A program made the translations under genes and the position numbers. From positions 1 through 42,012 of the forward strand of contig JBBPTG010000212.1 of assembly GCA_038093975.1 (NCBI GenBank): 42,012 nt of DNA, given 5' to 3'. A model generated the notes under the pieces. It did not search any database. It worked only from the letters and a program-made list of their open reading frames with translations, and was not told the origin of the DNA. Each line of letters begins with the position of its first letter. Positions within the stretch are counted from its first letter, which is position 1. Origin of the DNA: Chalciporus piperatus (lineage: Eukaryota > Basidiomycota > Agaricomycetes > Boletales > Boletaceae). Positions 20,401 through 31,164 of this stretch are shown here, piece after piece.

Positions 20401-21849
20401 GTGTGTAAACTATCTCGTTCTGTGGGACTGGGTTTGGGTTTTCTTATGCATTGTCTCAGGCGAACTACTCAGCCTCTTGCTGCGAGAACAGAGGGAGCAC
20501 AGGGCCATGGAGAGTTTATTATCAAATCGAGAGAGGTTCGACGAGTCGAAGTCAGTGGGCAGGATATTGATATTCGCGCCTCGGCTACGCAGGGATGGAT
20601 TAGGCCAGCTTCATCGGATGGCCAGGGTTCGCCTGCTGGAGGGCACATTGGTGTATCGACGCGGGATAGGGATAACTATGTCGACGAAATCAAGAAGACA
20701 GTCGACCAGTCCCACATGCTGATTTCATCCGGGTTGATCAATGATCTGGTGATCGCAATATCTTGGACGATGCGGAGGTACCTCCGCCGTACACCGCCGT
20801 GGGGTAATCATTTCCTTTCATTGTGGTGTGTGGTTCACGAATGCTGACCAAGGTCTCTCGTTGCAGAGACCAGGCGTGTCAAGTTTCCTGTCAAGTTCCG
20901 ACGACGAGTTTGAGGACGTGGATCGAGTATCTGCCCCGGCTCATCTTGAAGCCTCTAGAAGGGTCTCTGGGTCATCCTCGGTTCTTGGGTGGATTGTCGC
21001 ACCTCGGATGTTCGGGAGAAGCAACACATCATGACGATGCCTTCAACTTACAAGCACCCTCCAACTGTTTCACACACAGATGACCTAGATGCAGACCAAC
21101 GATGAGGGATGGCCACAAAGGGATATGCCTACCTGCAGCACTCATACTCACCATCCGACGAGGAATGTTGTTGGGATTGACCCGGCGTTTTACGAGTACA
21201 TCTTCATGGTGGATGTTAATATGGTATGTTTTGTTTGTGAACTCAATGAAGCAACACGTGTTGACCCTCCATTGTGTATGTCGCCATCTTTGTTTATTCG
21301 ACCCCCTGGACATTCCTGGTCGACTGGTTGAGCTCGCATTGTGATGGACGATCCTCGTGTTTTCTTGGATGATGCCCAACCACCTTAATGGGAGCAGTCT
21401 TCTGGGTGGAAGTACTTCCAGCAAGTGCACATGGTACGGGTAACAATGCTCGGGCCTCCCTGTTTGGAAGACCTCCAGATCTTTTCCGTAGATGTTGATG
21501 GTCATCTCTTTGTTGCATGCTTTCTCACACATATATAGCTGTCGGTCTTCTTTCTTCAAGCCACGTCTGCACCGCAAGCTTGCTGGACAACTGCGGGAAT
21601 AGGTATACGATTGGCACAGGACATCAGTGCACATCGGCACAAATCGTACAGTGGCAAGCCATCGGTCGAGGGTGAACTATGAGTACGGGCATTTTGGTAA
21701 CTCGACCCTTTTACAACGCCGTTTGAAGGTCTTACGACTGGTCGCAGGGTGCTCGTCATGCTCGATCGTCAGATGAGCTCGTCACTGGGATGACCGTGGT
21801 TGCTATCCAGGAAGAAGAGTGGGTCGATCTCCACCATCTATGTGACTCG
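20401..21849. other. No gene identified
   Basis: Open stretches include 20380-20847 (+), 20828-21034 (+, with SSFLSSSDDEFEDVD) and 21029-21640 (-, 203 codons). None has a recognisable domain. The minus-strand one contains an odd mix of Cys, His and Arg typical of a non-coding frame. I list the region as unassigned, probably more degraded fragments. Confidence 0.3.
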
Positions 21850-22396
21850 ATTGACGTCCCTCAGCTTTGACCTTGACCTTCTCATCGAGCGTGATGACGA
21901 GTATTGGGAACATCCAGATCCAGAACAAGCATTCAAGCGGTCGCCCGTCAAACCTTCCAGTTTTTTCACCCAGCTCCTCTCAGACTGCACAACATCGTGT
22001 CATTCACTCTCCGAGCGATCGTATGTTTCCGAATTTTGTATGTCTCACATTCACCACACAATCTAGTATTTGATCAACAAGTCAAAGATACTTTTGGGAT
22101 CCGTTGATCACCGTAAGCGATACCACGAGTTCGCCTGCATTGTCATCTCACTTTCCTCGAAGTCCGCTGGGACCCGACTCAGGACATGGACCTTTTTTCA
22201 TGTAATCGAGTGCGCTGTATGCGAATTATCACGTCGTCCAGATATTCGTCCACAGACCTTTTATCCCATGACCCCGGAAACCTTCTCCACTATCCCTTCT
22301 CTCATCATCTGCACGAACGCTGCCCGGTCATGCAGTCATGTCATGGATATATACAGGAAATGCCCTGGTTCCAATCCTTTCTTCCTTCAGGTATGG
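21850..22396 (+). pseudogene. Fungal-specific transcription factor (fungal_trans region) fragment, frameshifted
   Basis: The plus strand gives IERDDEYWEHPDPEQAF, LRLHNIVSFTLRAI, an intron at about 22022-22065, LINKSKILLGS, RWDPTQDMDLF, SALYANYHVVQIFVHRPFIP and MTPETFSTIPSLIICTNAAR plus SCSHVMDIYRK. This succession is typical of the regulatory domain of Gal4-type fungal factors. The RWDPTQ, HRPFIP and TNAARSC segments lie in three different frames within 200 bp, so at least two indels have occurred. No zinc cluster is present. This factor is not the one at 17156: the diagnostic words differ. The piece ends near PFFLQ at 22391, directly at the edge of the 107-bp block shared with locus A. Confidence 0.65.
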
Positions 22397-22400
22397 CATG

Positions 22401-22507
22401 CCCAGCAGCACTGCACGGAACAATTGAATTCGTTTCGAATTTGGGGTTATATTCGCTCACCTAGCGTGGCCCAGGCGCTCTGCCTCAGTTTCGTGATCAG
22501 AAGATAC
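22401..22507 (-). repeat. 107-bp block shared with 3904-4010
   Basis: Second copy of the shared block. Here its left edge abuts the transcription-factor piece (about 22396). Its right edge continues into Ser/Thr-rich coding on the minus strand, in contrast to chitin synthase at copy A. Confidence 0.75.
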
Positions 22508-23881
22508 TGTTCCTTCACAAATCTTCGTCGTGGCCTTGTGAACGTCCGATGAGAGCTGCGTCTGACATCGCGCAGATTCTTCTGGCTGAGATTGGGAGGC
22601 CATTTTTTCCTCCGTGAGCACGGCGTCAACGATGGCCATAGCGCTGCGGCGACAACATGATCGCGAATATCGGACGTCACGGTGGACTGATGGTGCCAAT
22701 GAGTCATTGCATCACCCGAGTGGGCCGAGACTCGACATTCAGCTGAGACCTCAGAAGAGTCTGATACTCAGGCGAGTTTCGTTGACAGATGATGCGGCTT
22801 GAGAAGTTGAGTTCGCGTTCTCGAGTGATCGAGCGCGAGGCTGAAGTGTAACAGAGGCTCGTTCATCCTCGACGTGATCATTGGGGTGCCCGTTCTGGCA
22901 GTCTATTCGGGCGGTGGAGTCAACCGTGTCGCATCTGCGAAAGAGCATACGTGCTGGGGGGACTGTCAGTCGGGTGAGATGCCTCGACCATGATGTCCGC
23001 TCTGCTACTTTGTGCCGTCTCCGAAGTTGATGTCACCGTCTCGTGGCTGGGAAAAGCGTCAGCTGAAGTAGAGAGAGAGAAGACTGGAACAGACGTGCTT
23101 ATCACTATCTGCATCCAGTGTTGTTCACCAGAGGATACTTAAAGGGACTCGCGAACGCTTGTATCTCTGGGTAACGTCGGCGTCACCTGAAGCACAGAGT
23201 ACCTGACCTCCCCCTGCTGGGATCGCATATTCTGTGCTTCCGAAGACCGACCTTCATTCATAACCAAACGTTGCGATACCGATTCCCATGTTGATGACTC
23301 GGAAGATCCACCCATGGATGCGTGCCCAGCCAACTGACTGTCGCCCAAGACACGCTCGGAAGAGCTGGAGATTCTCACATCAGAAACCACCCCTGCCATC
23401 CTAGCGTTGGAGGACTCACTCCGTAGAACTTTGTGTGCCTATTCCATTCGGTGAGCTCTGAATGATCTGATGTCCCTCCGGTTTGGTTCCTCCGAATCGA
23501 CGACACGGACTCAACAGTCAGTAGTTGATGCGTCAATCACACATGCACGTTGAGTTCGGGAACCGCGGAGTTTTTTGCTGACTGGCTGGAATTTCTCGTC
23601 TGATGACGATCCTCTGTCTCGACTTGAAATGTCCTCACATCAACTGACCTTCGAGGGCATCAGTTTATAATAGAGTGATTTTCTAGCACAACGTACCTGG
23701 CAGAGATCTACCTTGGTGTCTTCGTTACGCACCATGTCAGTTGACATCCGGGTCGAAGAGCTCGTACAGCCGATCGAGTCGACATGCCGTTCGGTGTGCT
23801 CCACTAGTACATCCCTTTCCTCGACGACCGTCGCATCCCGTGGAAAATGTGACCTGTGACTGTGACACACAATGTTCAATC
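22447..23881 (-). CDS. Ser/Thr-rich multi-exon protein of unknown function, locus B
   Basis: I do not recognise the family. Minus-strand exons run from an upstream open stretch at 23881-23640 (HFPRDATVVEERDVLVEHTE) through 23399-23139, 23114-22920 and 22948-22751 to 22699-22457. The last ends in TVSSDHETEAERLGHA before a GTGAGC donor. The composition is like locus A: Ser, Thr, Glu, His and Val rich, no signal peptide or domain. The two loci share only the terminal exon and its intron, so B may hold the 5' half and A the 3' half of one parental gene type. The coding frame cannot be closed with certainty. The start lies just 70 bp from the divergently transcribed Tet-like gene. Confidence 0.35.
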
Positions 23882-23953
23882 ACACATATCTCTTATCTAT
23901 CTCTGCTTTCACTTTGATCACTCTCATATTCTCTCTGCATCCATTCAGATCCA

Positions 23954-26122
23954 ATGGCTTCCCCAACTGCTTCAAATCAGAATTTTGATGCTAGTCAATG
24001 GCAATTGACAGCAAAGGTCAGTTTCATCTCTTTTTGAAGATTAGCCAGCTCAAATCCATATCAGAATGTTAACACCTGGGTCCTGAAAAGGATCCTTGGC
24101 ACAGAAGAAGGTAAGATCTGATCTATGACTTTGTATCCATTGATCTCAAAGATCCAGTCTCTGACACAGGTAGGATTGACCTATGAGTTAACTTATCAAT
24201 CTATCCCACTGATCTCAAACATCTAGATTCTGAAACTGAACAGTCACTGCAAGGTATGTGGAGAATTAAAGCTATACTTGACAATTAATTGGCATTTCAT
24301 CCACAAAGATATCATCACACTATCCAAACAGCTTGAGGCAACAAAGGAAAATGATGAAGGTTCTGGTATGTCTCTGATTTTTATCATCATTTTGATGTTG
24401 CTTTTATTATATTAGCTATGGAATCAGTGGAAGCTGCCAGTGTGTCAGAAGAAGGAGAGACAGAAGAAGGAGAGATAGAAAAAAGGCAGGCAACCCAGCA
24501 AAAGATTAATAAGAGTGCTGGTGTAAGTTCTTTTCAAGAATCTAAAGATTAATCTGATATTGTCAATAGAGAACCCTGAGGAGAAAGCTAGCAAAAGACT
24601 ACCATAAGAATAATCCAAGTGGAAAGAAGGAAGCAAAAAAGAAGGGTGACATGCAAAAAGTAAGATTATGGTTTTCAATTCCCTGGATTATTGATGAATA
24701 TTTTGATTTAGTTGCTTAAAATCCTTTATGCTGGAGATGAAGTTCACCTACACTTTGTCTCCAGAGATCCAGACAGGCTAGAGAAACTCAAGGAAGTAGA
24801 GAGACAAACAAAGCGGCCTCTTTCCTCTCATATTCCTGAAATTCAAGCCATTAACCCCCTGTGGCTTTATAAGCCTGGGATTCACTTATGTATGGAGCAA
24901 GAAACCGAAGCTATAGTGTTTGCAGTAAGAATCAGGTAAATGACCATTATCTTTTCTTAATCCAAGTCTTGACTTTATCCATTCAGTCCCTGGGGAACAA
25001 TGTCTCCCTCTCAGAAAACTCACACCCAGAACAACCTGACTATACTGATGGACTGGGCAACTGCTGTTCCAGCCATCACCAACAATGCAGTAAGTTATAC
25101 ATCATATGTATATTATATTGTCTGATTTGATCTTTTCACAGGCTCAAAAAGGAACCAAGGGTCCTCATGGTGATGGAATCGCTTTCGATAAGACCTATGG
25201 GATTATGAAAGCTGTTGGATGGCATGGTTCCTTTGAACCAGACAAAAGCATTGTTGCCTATGCTCCTTCTTTCTCAGCTCGGGCTTTAGACATGTAAGTG
25301 ATAGCACTTTTTAAGTATTATATACTCATAAAGCTGGTCTTCAGATATTCAACTACCATGCATAAGCTACCTCAGGTAGCTGGCATGTACCGTGACCGTT
25401 TATTTACTCTTCTTCCTCATGCTGGCAGACAGCTTGCAGAAGAAACCCAAGAGTATGTATGATTAATCTTGACCTGTGCTTTGCTAATATTTCTTCCAGA
25501 CTTGGCATACCATCATTTGCTACCCTGAGCCTTGATGGAACCAATGCCCAACAACCATTTTCCAATTCACTCACTCTCACATTCAATCATTTTGCCAACT
25601 CACTTCATCAGGACAATGACTACCATGCCATCACATTTGGCATGTGGTGGGCCTCGTCCTCTGGTGGATCCAAGGGACCATTTGCCTTCAATGATACCAT
25701 CGACCATAATGACATTCAAGGTGGTAATTTTTTCAACGGTGAATTTAATGTTGGAGTCGATTTTACAAAGTATAGTTTTTTTCTTTGCTTTGCCTTGCAT
25801 ATTGTTGATACAGATGACACATAGGTGCAGGGGCTTGGTGGAAATCTTTTGGAGAGGGAAGAGAGATCACCATTGCACCATGCAAAGTGAAAGTACTAAG
25901 GATGGGGTCACCAGGTGGGGATCATCAATTCAGGTGACCCAAAGAGGAGTGGATGCTATTGCAGCATTCTTGAAGAAAGGTGATCCCAGCCGAATGACCA
26001 GTTATTTTGAACGTACTGCAACACTGGGAAGGAAAATAGGTGAAAGAATCTTGAAGAGGAAGAGGGATGCAGAGGATGAAGGGAAAAGAAAAGGGAAAGG
26101 GAAAGGGAAACAAGGAAAGTAG
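23954..26122 (+). CDS. Tet-like 2OG-Fe(II) dioxygenase
   Basis: A multi-exon gene with clean GT-AG introns starts at ATG 23954 (MASPTASNQNFDASQW) and ends at a TAG at 26120-26122. Small exons (for example 24065-24110) keep frame perfectly. The N-terminal 150 residues are acidic then basic (KRQATQQKINKSAG, GRTLRRKLAKDYHKNN). The catalytic half contains FSNSLTLTFNHFANSLHQDN, then DYHAITFGMWWA, where HQD is the likely HxD iron site. It continues with GGNFFNGEFNVGVDFTKCRG, LVEIFWRGKRDHHCT (likely distal His) and TRWGSSIQVT (likely 2-oxoglutarate Arg). I recognise this layout from the Tet-like oxygenase families that are expanded in basidiomycetes. Related enzymes oxidise 5-methylcytosine, but substrate here is unproven. 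The tail is Lys/Gly-rich and may bind nucleic acid. No frameshift or stop was found. The DNA is clearly AT-richer than its neighbours, which suggests a separate history. Confidence 0.7.
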
Positions 26123-26252
26123 TTTTTTGGTTAGCTTCCTGTAAATGTACACAGTATTATCTTCAGTCAACTCTTTGGACAGCCACGTACACTGACAAAG
26201 GGCCATGAAGAGATGTGTGTCAGAGATGGAGAAATGCCTAATTGTACTTGGG

Positions 26253-28214
26253 CTAATGGCATTCACCACCAGAGACTTCATCATGGTTCCAGGAGAATGC
26301 AGTCCACAGATAGCCACTGTATGTTCAAGCACTGGGTTGCGAAGCAGTGAAAGGAACCCTATGAGGAACGCTTACCTGTATGTCACTTGGTTGCCCATGA
26401 CATACTAGAGCGAGTTGAGATGAGGGTCAGCATCAGAGGTGGAGACAACTCACAGTGACATTAGACTGCCAGGCAGACACAGTGCTGCACGTTCCACTGC
26501 TCGTAGTGGTTGTAGTTGGCGGTGCCAAGGAAGAAGTTGTCGTTGACGCCATCATTGTCGGAGGTGTCGTGGTGGTGGTTGGTGTAGACGATGTGGTGCT
26601 TGGGAAAGGCGGAGTGCCAGCATTAGAACCAGACGTGAGGGCAGACTTCACAGCCAGGTCATACCGGCCATTATCTAACCCACACACCATCAATCTGCAT
26701 TCGACCGAGAACTCTGGCACACTCACTGAGAAGCGTCCCAAAGCATTGCACCTCCGAAGCTCGAGTATTGGCTTTGTGTCTGCTGGAGGATCGAAGCAAG
26801 GGTGGGAGCGGGGACATAACCCAATGAGGCGGCGGCAGAAGCGGCGGGAGCGTCGATGTAGACTTTGACATTCGGGTTCGGTGAGACAGTTTGTGCCCAG
26901 TTGTCCCTAGCGCTCCATCAGTTCTCGTCAACGAAAAGGTGTATCGTGACTGTGTACCATGAACTAAAGTCCCAGTCCTATGGGAAGAGTAAGTTAGCAG
27001 TCTGCATGCCAAGAGATGGAAGGAAAGCAGGCGCACGTTAGGATTGGCATAGCTCGTAAGCTCGCAATAGTTATTGTCTGCTCTCTCAGTCAACCCATAT
27101 ATCACGACACATCGTCCTGACAAACTCACAGAATTGTACGTAGACCGCATCGAAGCCGACCTCGTTCAAGGTGGTGCCAATATATGCATCTGGGTATGGG
27201 CATTGTGGAGCTGACCATACATTATCAGTCAGTAGCCATGCCAGCAACTAGAGGAACGAAGGTCATGACCTGCGGTGATACAGTATCTATGGAATCATCC
27301 ATGTAAAATAAGCTCCAGTCTTGACCATCACGCAGACGTTGGTGACAACTCACTGTTTGATCCCACCGTTCATCAAGGAACGAAGTGCCGTTAGGAAAGA
27401 AGCATATCCAGTCTGTATGCCACCTTCGATATCCATGTCGATGCTGACATTAATCTCCGCATTAGCATCGACAATTGTCATTGCCTAGACTACGACCCTC
27501 GAAACTCACCCATCCAACACAGCCGATCCAAAAGGCCTCGTGTTGCTGGTCCCTCCCAAGAACAAGTCCCATATGACTTGCGCATATGCCGCAGCCTCCG
27601 AATCGTTCGCGAATCCCATGCTACCAGTGGCGCCTCCAATCGAGAGCGTGACGGCCGTTCCCGATGCTTGACAGGATTCGATATCCACCGCGAGGAAGGT
27701 ACAGTTAGGGAGGTTGGTTCCAGGGAAGACTGGGTCGTCACTGGTGTTGCAAGTCTAAGGCACGTGTGAGAAGCAAGCACAGATCAATGATGGTCCGGGG
27801 CGATAAGCAGCACAAATACTATGAGTCCTTACGTTGGCAAGGTCAATGGTAGGCAAATTACCGGTGGAATAGAACTCGGTAAGGAAAGCGATAGGGATAG
27901 TATCAATCCCGCTCTGTGATGAAAATGTGCGCGGGTAACCACCATGATCACCGCATGGAATGACGGACGTACACCACAATAGTATGAGATGGGCTGCTGC
28001 CAGCCAGCTGTGTCGCTGGGGTTGGTTGCACCGTACGAGTTCTGACCCCAGTATCTTGATAACAAGCGATCAGTATGACGTTTGAGGTGAATCAACATGC
28101 ATGAACTCATACACGGACAGCTGGAAAGAACAGAGCAAGTCGTGGTTAGCACGCACGCGGTGGCACGGACGGGATGAGGCGTACGTTGGTGTCCGTCAAC
28201 ATATTAAACGCCAT
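26253..28214 (-). CDS. GH18 class III-type endochitinase with C-terminal chitin-binding module
   Basis: Spliced exons are: complement of 26253-26316, 26376-26404, 26454-26674, 26727-26906, 26958-26977, 27037-27077, 27130-27210, 27270-27286, 27354-27443, 27510-27754, 27833-27913, 27973-28054, 28113-28120 and 28185-28214. They give LSVYWGQNSYGA, PIAFLTEFYSTG, TLSIGGATGSMGF, the catalytic VLDGIDMDIEGG (DxxDxDxE, Glu as acid), ITAAPQCPYPDAYIG, DAVYVQFYNNYC and FGGAMLWDASQ. A Thr/Pro/Ser linker and a CBM5/12-like module follow (CSTVSAWQSNVT, YSGYLWTAFSWN). It would hydrolyse chitin in the wall or medium. Met 28214 is preceded by an open FVASA, so a signal peptide probably lies upstream, but its start codon is unclear. 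The frame does not close across the intron at 26675-26726, suggesting a one-base loss before the linker. It converges on the Tet-like gene, 130 bp away. Confidence 0.85.
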
Positions 28215-29395
28215 GGCCGAAGCAACAAAGCTGAGACCAAGGCCGAGTCAGATCAGGGGTGATACCCTCATTCTGACCTGAGATACCATCCTAGGCTGGG
28301 GAAGCGACACAAGACGGAGACCCTGGCAGAGAACAAAGAAAGAAAACTGTCGAGCTTAGAAGTGGGCACGGAGACAGTATCAACCTCAGGATTGAGATAC
28401 AATGCCCGTCTTTATGTGCGTCCTGTGACCCACGTGGTAAGACAAAGTTATCCCCCTTCCTTCCGCCGCTACGAACTACAAGAATTCGTAGCTCTCAGGA
28501 AACGATTACCGGTTCCGATTCACCCGGCTGGCAGAATCTCGGGACAGTGACACAGTTTGGTTGCAGCATATGGATTGCTATGATGACCGGGGTGATTGTT
28601 CCAGGTAGTCATGAGGTAGGAGTGCTATGTGCGGCACTGAAACCAAGATTAGAATGGCAATGGTATGCTGGCACGCCCTACAAGGACTACTTGCGGGCTC
28701 TGAGCTGCTCATATGGTTGGCTTAAGCCGTACTGAACTAGACAAAGATAGGTCAAGTGAGGACCCGTGTGGTGAATCAACGGGACCGAATGCGTACCGAT
28801 GCATGCGCTAGCGTACATAGATGCTCTACAATTCCCCATTAGGACCACTTGAGGTGGCGCAGATGGGAGAAGAAGTGGGTGACTACGAGGGGCTCAAAGC
28901 ATGTCCAAAGAAAAGACCAATCAGAGATCTCGTGCACAGGCACCATGAGAAACCGACTCGCATGCGCACACAGTTGACTCGATGATAAGCTGAGATGCGG
29001 ATAACAGATGCATCGATTGAATCGATGGTGACGAATATAATTGACCTATGCATTGACCCGCGATAACAGCCTCGATGAGAAAAGAAAGAAGTCCGAAGGT
29101 CCATGCAGCCACTCATGCACAGATCGATGATGCGAATCCGAGCTCAACGCACCCGGATTCGACTTTGTACGGTTACGACGCAGTGCGTGCACCAAATCTG
29201 ATTCCAGGGAGAAGTAAGTTGTGCTTGAACGGATCATTGTATCGTGATCTGTGCAAAAAAAAACCAACTGCATACCATTTGGTGCATAAAATTTCTTGTG
29301 TGTGTCGTGACTGAGCATGTGGCACTTGGGTGTGAATTTCTCCGGTCCAGAGGAGTATGCTTCAAAATAGCCTTGATCACCGGTAACCATCTTAC
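28215..29395. other. No gene identified
   Basis: Upstream of the chitinase. It may hold its promoter and first exon (signal peptide). The short ORFs at 28362-28550 (+), 28547-28735 (+) and 28883-29116 (-) carry no domain. Nothing else is supported. Confidence 0.4.
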
Positions 29396-29840
29396 ATCTG
29401 TCTTCATCATTTGCGCAGAGTAGGCATCGAGGAAGAGTTTCGTCTTTTCATCGGCTTTGAGCTGGACAAATGCGTGCGACGTAGGATTGAAGCAGATAGA
29501 ACAACAGCGATGGGACTCACCAGGAGTTTTTTTATTAGCGCACCCATCCTCAAGCGCCGGTAGTTCGATGCCTTGGAGAAGAGTCAAACATCTGATTGCA
29601 GAGTCCGGATCCTCGAATGCCGCAAACCCAAATCCTTGCGGCTTGTTAGCGGGTGTGATGAGCCGTTTGAAAGATTTGACTGGACCGCAACAGCGATTTG
29701 TAATGAAAAAGTGAAGAGGGCGCTGTACTCACTGTGAGCATCCAGTTAAGAAAGGCATCGGTGATACCACCGGATATCAATCCCACGACAGAGCTGTCTG
29801 TTTCTGAGCTTGAGGGGGATGGATCATCAATCGTTACTGC
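29396..29840 (-). pseudogene. RBM25-like splicing factor fragment (RRM)
   Basis: The minus strand reads GLISGGITDAFLNWMLT and then GPVKSFKRLITPANKPQGFG, FAAFEDPDSAIRCLTLLQGI and ELPALEDGCANKK. After an intron at 29466-29518 it gives KADEKTKLFLDAYSAQMMKT. This is the RRM and following helix of RBM25/Snu71-type U1-associated splicing factors. The PWI domain and RE/RD-rich middle are absent; after MMKTD (GTAAGA donor at 29395) no further exon is visible. The A-run before the second donor (T-run 29527-29533 on plus) has seven instead of six bases and shifts the frame (KKTP for KKLL). An AG acceptor expected before CGPVK is also not present. Non-functional fragment. Confidence 0.7.
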
Positions 29841-30189
29841 TGCTGTGCGAGAGCCGCAATTGAGGGACCTTGGCCATAGGAAGGCAAGGGTGGACACAGA
29901 CCAAGTCCTAACTGGTTTGGCACAGGCTGCATCTCGTTCTTGAACAGCTAGACGGGAGAACGGATTCAAAACTCTAGCGATATTCGTCAACCCGGTGTCA
30001 TCACCTCGATCATGAAACTCGACTTACCTTCCTGTGGGGGTCGTCTCAAAGAAGCTCAGCGGTGCTCTCTCTCTCATGACCGAGTCCAGCATCTGCCAAC
30101 CAAAGCGATCAATCAGCCCAATTCCCACCCGCCATACGATCGTCGAAACTCACCAGCATCAGGCAAATACTTTGAGAGAGGGCTACAAT
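29841..30189. other. Spacer between RBM25 and ABCC pieces
   Basis: Open reading on the minus strand continues (CAKPVRTWSVSTLAFLW) but without family features. No regulatory or repeat element is visible. Confidence 0.3.
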
Positions 30190-30703
30190 GACAGCTTTGG
30201 TAAAGCTTTCCCGTCGAATGACTTTCTGAGGGACGGAATCAATGCCGGCGATGAACGTGGGCGTGTCATTGCCAAGTGGTCAGCGTCGCAGCACCATTCG
30301 AACGAGCGGGTGTACGTCGTCGCTCCGCTGCTTGCACCAGACAACGACCCACCCCCGTAGCGTGATTCGGACTGAGGCACGCGCGTTAGCCTCTGATAAC
30401 ACAAGCCACTCTCAACGAAAAAATACGGCTCACATGATGAGCTTCCGAACCTCGCCATCAGGATTCAAGATTAGCTGACAGTATGAACCAGATTCGAGAA
30501 TGATTCCATGGCGGCGGTAGGCGAGTTGATCGAAGTGTTTGAGGTAGGCAATGTTGTTGGTGATGAAGATGCGAGTCTTGGTGGCCAGAATACCTTGAGG
30601 GCCGATGACGTGGTCTGAAGAGGGTCCATGTCAAGCTTATGGGGAAGGGAGGGCAGATAGCCTACCAAAAACGCGGCGAGCCACATGCGAGTCGACCGCA
30701 GCC
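30190..30703 (-). pseudogene. ABCC-type (MRP/Ycf1-like) transporter fragment, end of NBD1
   Basis: The minus strand starts abruptly at LAAVDSHVARRVF (the D-loop just after Walker B). A 66-bp intron follows (GTAGGC...TTCAG), then DHVIGPQGILATKTRIFITN, NIAYLKHFDQLAYRR and GIILESGSYCQL. The run ends with NPDGEVRKLI. This is the end of the first nucleotide-binding domain of fungal ABCC transporters. In full-length form these export glutathione conjugates or heavy-metal complexes at the vacuole. A following exon (about 30190-30360) resembles the Ser-rich linker after NBD1. Walker A, signature and both membrane domains are missing. Upstream it is joined in frame to unrelated coding (QVTTNIIEALVSVNPNSH). 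Confidence 0.7.
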
Positions 30704-31164
30704 AACATGTGGGAATTCGGATTGACGGAGACCAGCGCTTCGATGATATTGGTCGTAACTTGACTGAACTGTGTAGAACACTGGACGTGAGTGGATATTG
30801 GAACAGAAAACAAAATCCATACCATCGCGAGGGGGAATTGAAGAAGCATGAACAACATGAAGTTGAGAAACGCGGTCGACGTGATGGAACAAGCATCCCA
30901 ATCCAACTCGCCTCTGTCACGTTGATACAATGCAGGATCGTATTCGAGGTCTCGTTGTTCGATACCAGCGATCATGATCCTGAGACCACGTTCAAAGACT
31001 TGGGCGTTCATCTTCTGACCACCGTATTCGTCGAGCTTGGCCTTCCCGTTCCCAATCTTGCCCTTGTAGACGTGCGAAGAGTAGAGCTTGGCTTTGCCCA
31101 GCCACAGACACCTCCCAACCTCCCTGCCCAGCCCCGTTGAATTCGGTCCTCTTTTACTGGGCAA
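30704..31164 (-). other. Unidentified coding fragment fused to the ABCC piece
   Basis: The minus strand is open for over 150 codons. It includes a basic region (KIGNGKAKLDEYGGQKMNAQ), VFERGLRIMIAGIEQRDLEY, then a hydrophobic stretch (LNFMLFMLLQFPLAM). After a probable intron (about 30784-30836) comes CSTQFSQVTTNIIEALVSVN. It looks like real protein but I cannot place it. It runs in frame into the transporter piece at about 30703. Confidence 0.4.

Noticed and set aside
21029..21640. 203-codon minus-strand ORF
   Set aside because: Cys/His/Arg scatter without pattern, no splice context and no domain; length alone does not support it.
24445..24678. Hydrophobic minus-strand ORF opposite the Tet-like gene
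   Set aside because: It is the antisense of Lys/Glu-rich exons, which always gives Phe/Leu/Ser-rich reading.
23880..26180. Transposon ends around the Tet-like gene
   Set aside because: I compared both flanks for inverted repeats and target duplications and saw none by eye.
26455..26868. Val-rich plus-strand ORF (137 codons)
   Set aside because: It is the antisense of the Thr/Pro/Ser linker and catalytic exon of the chitinase.
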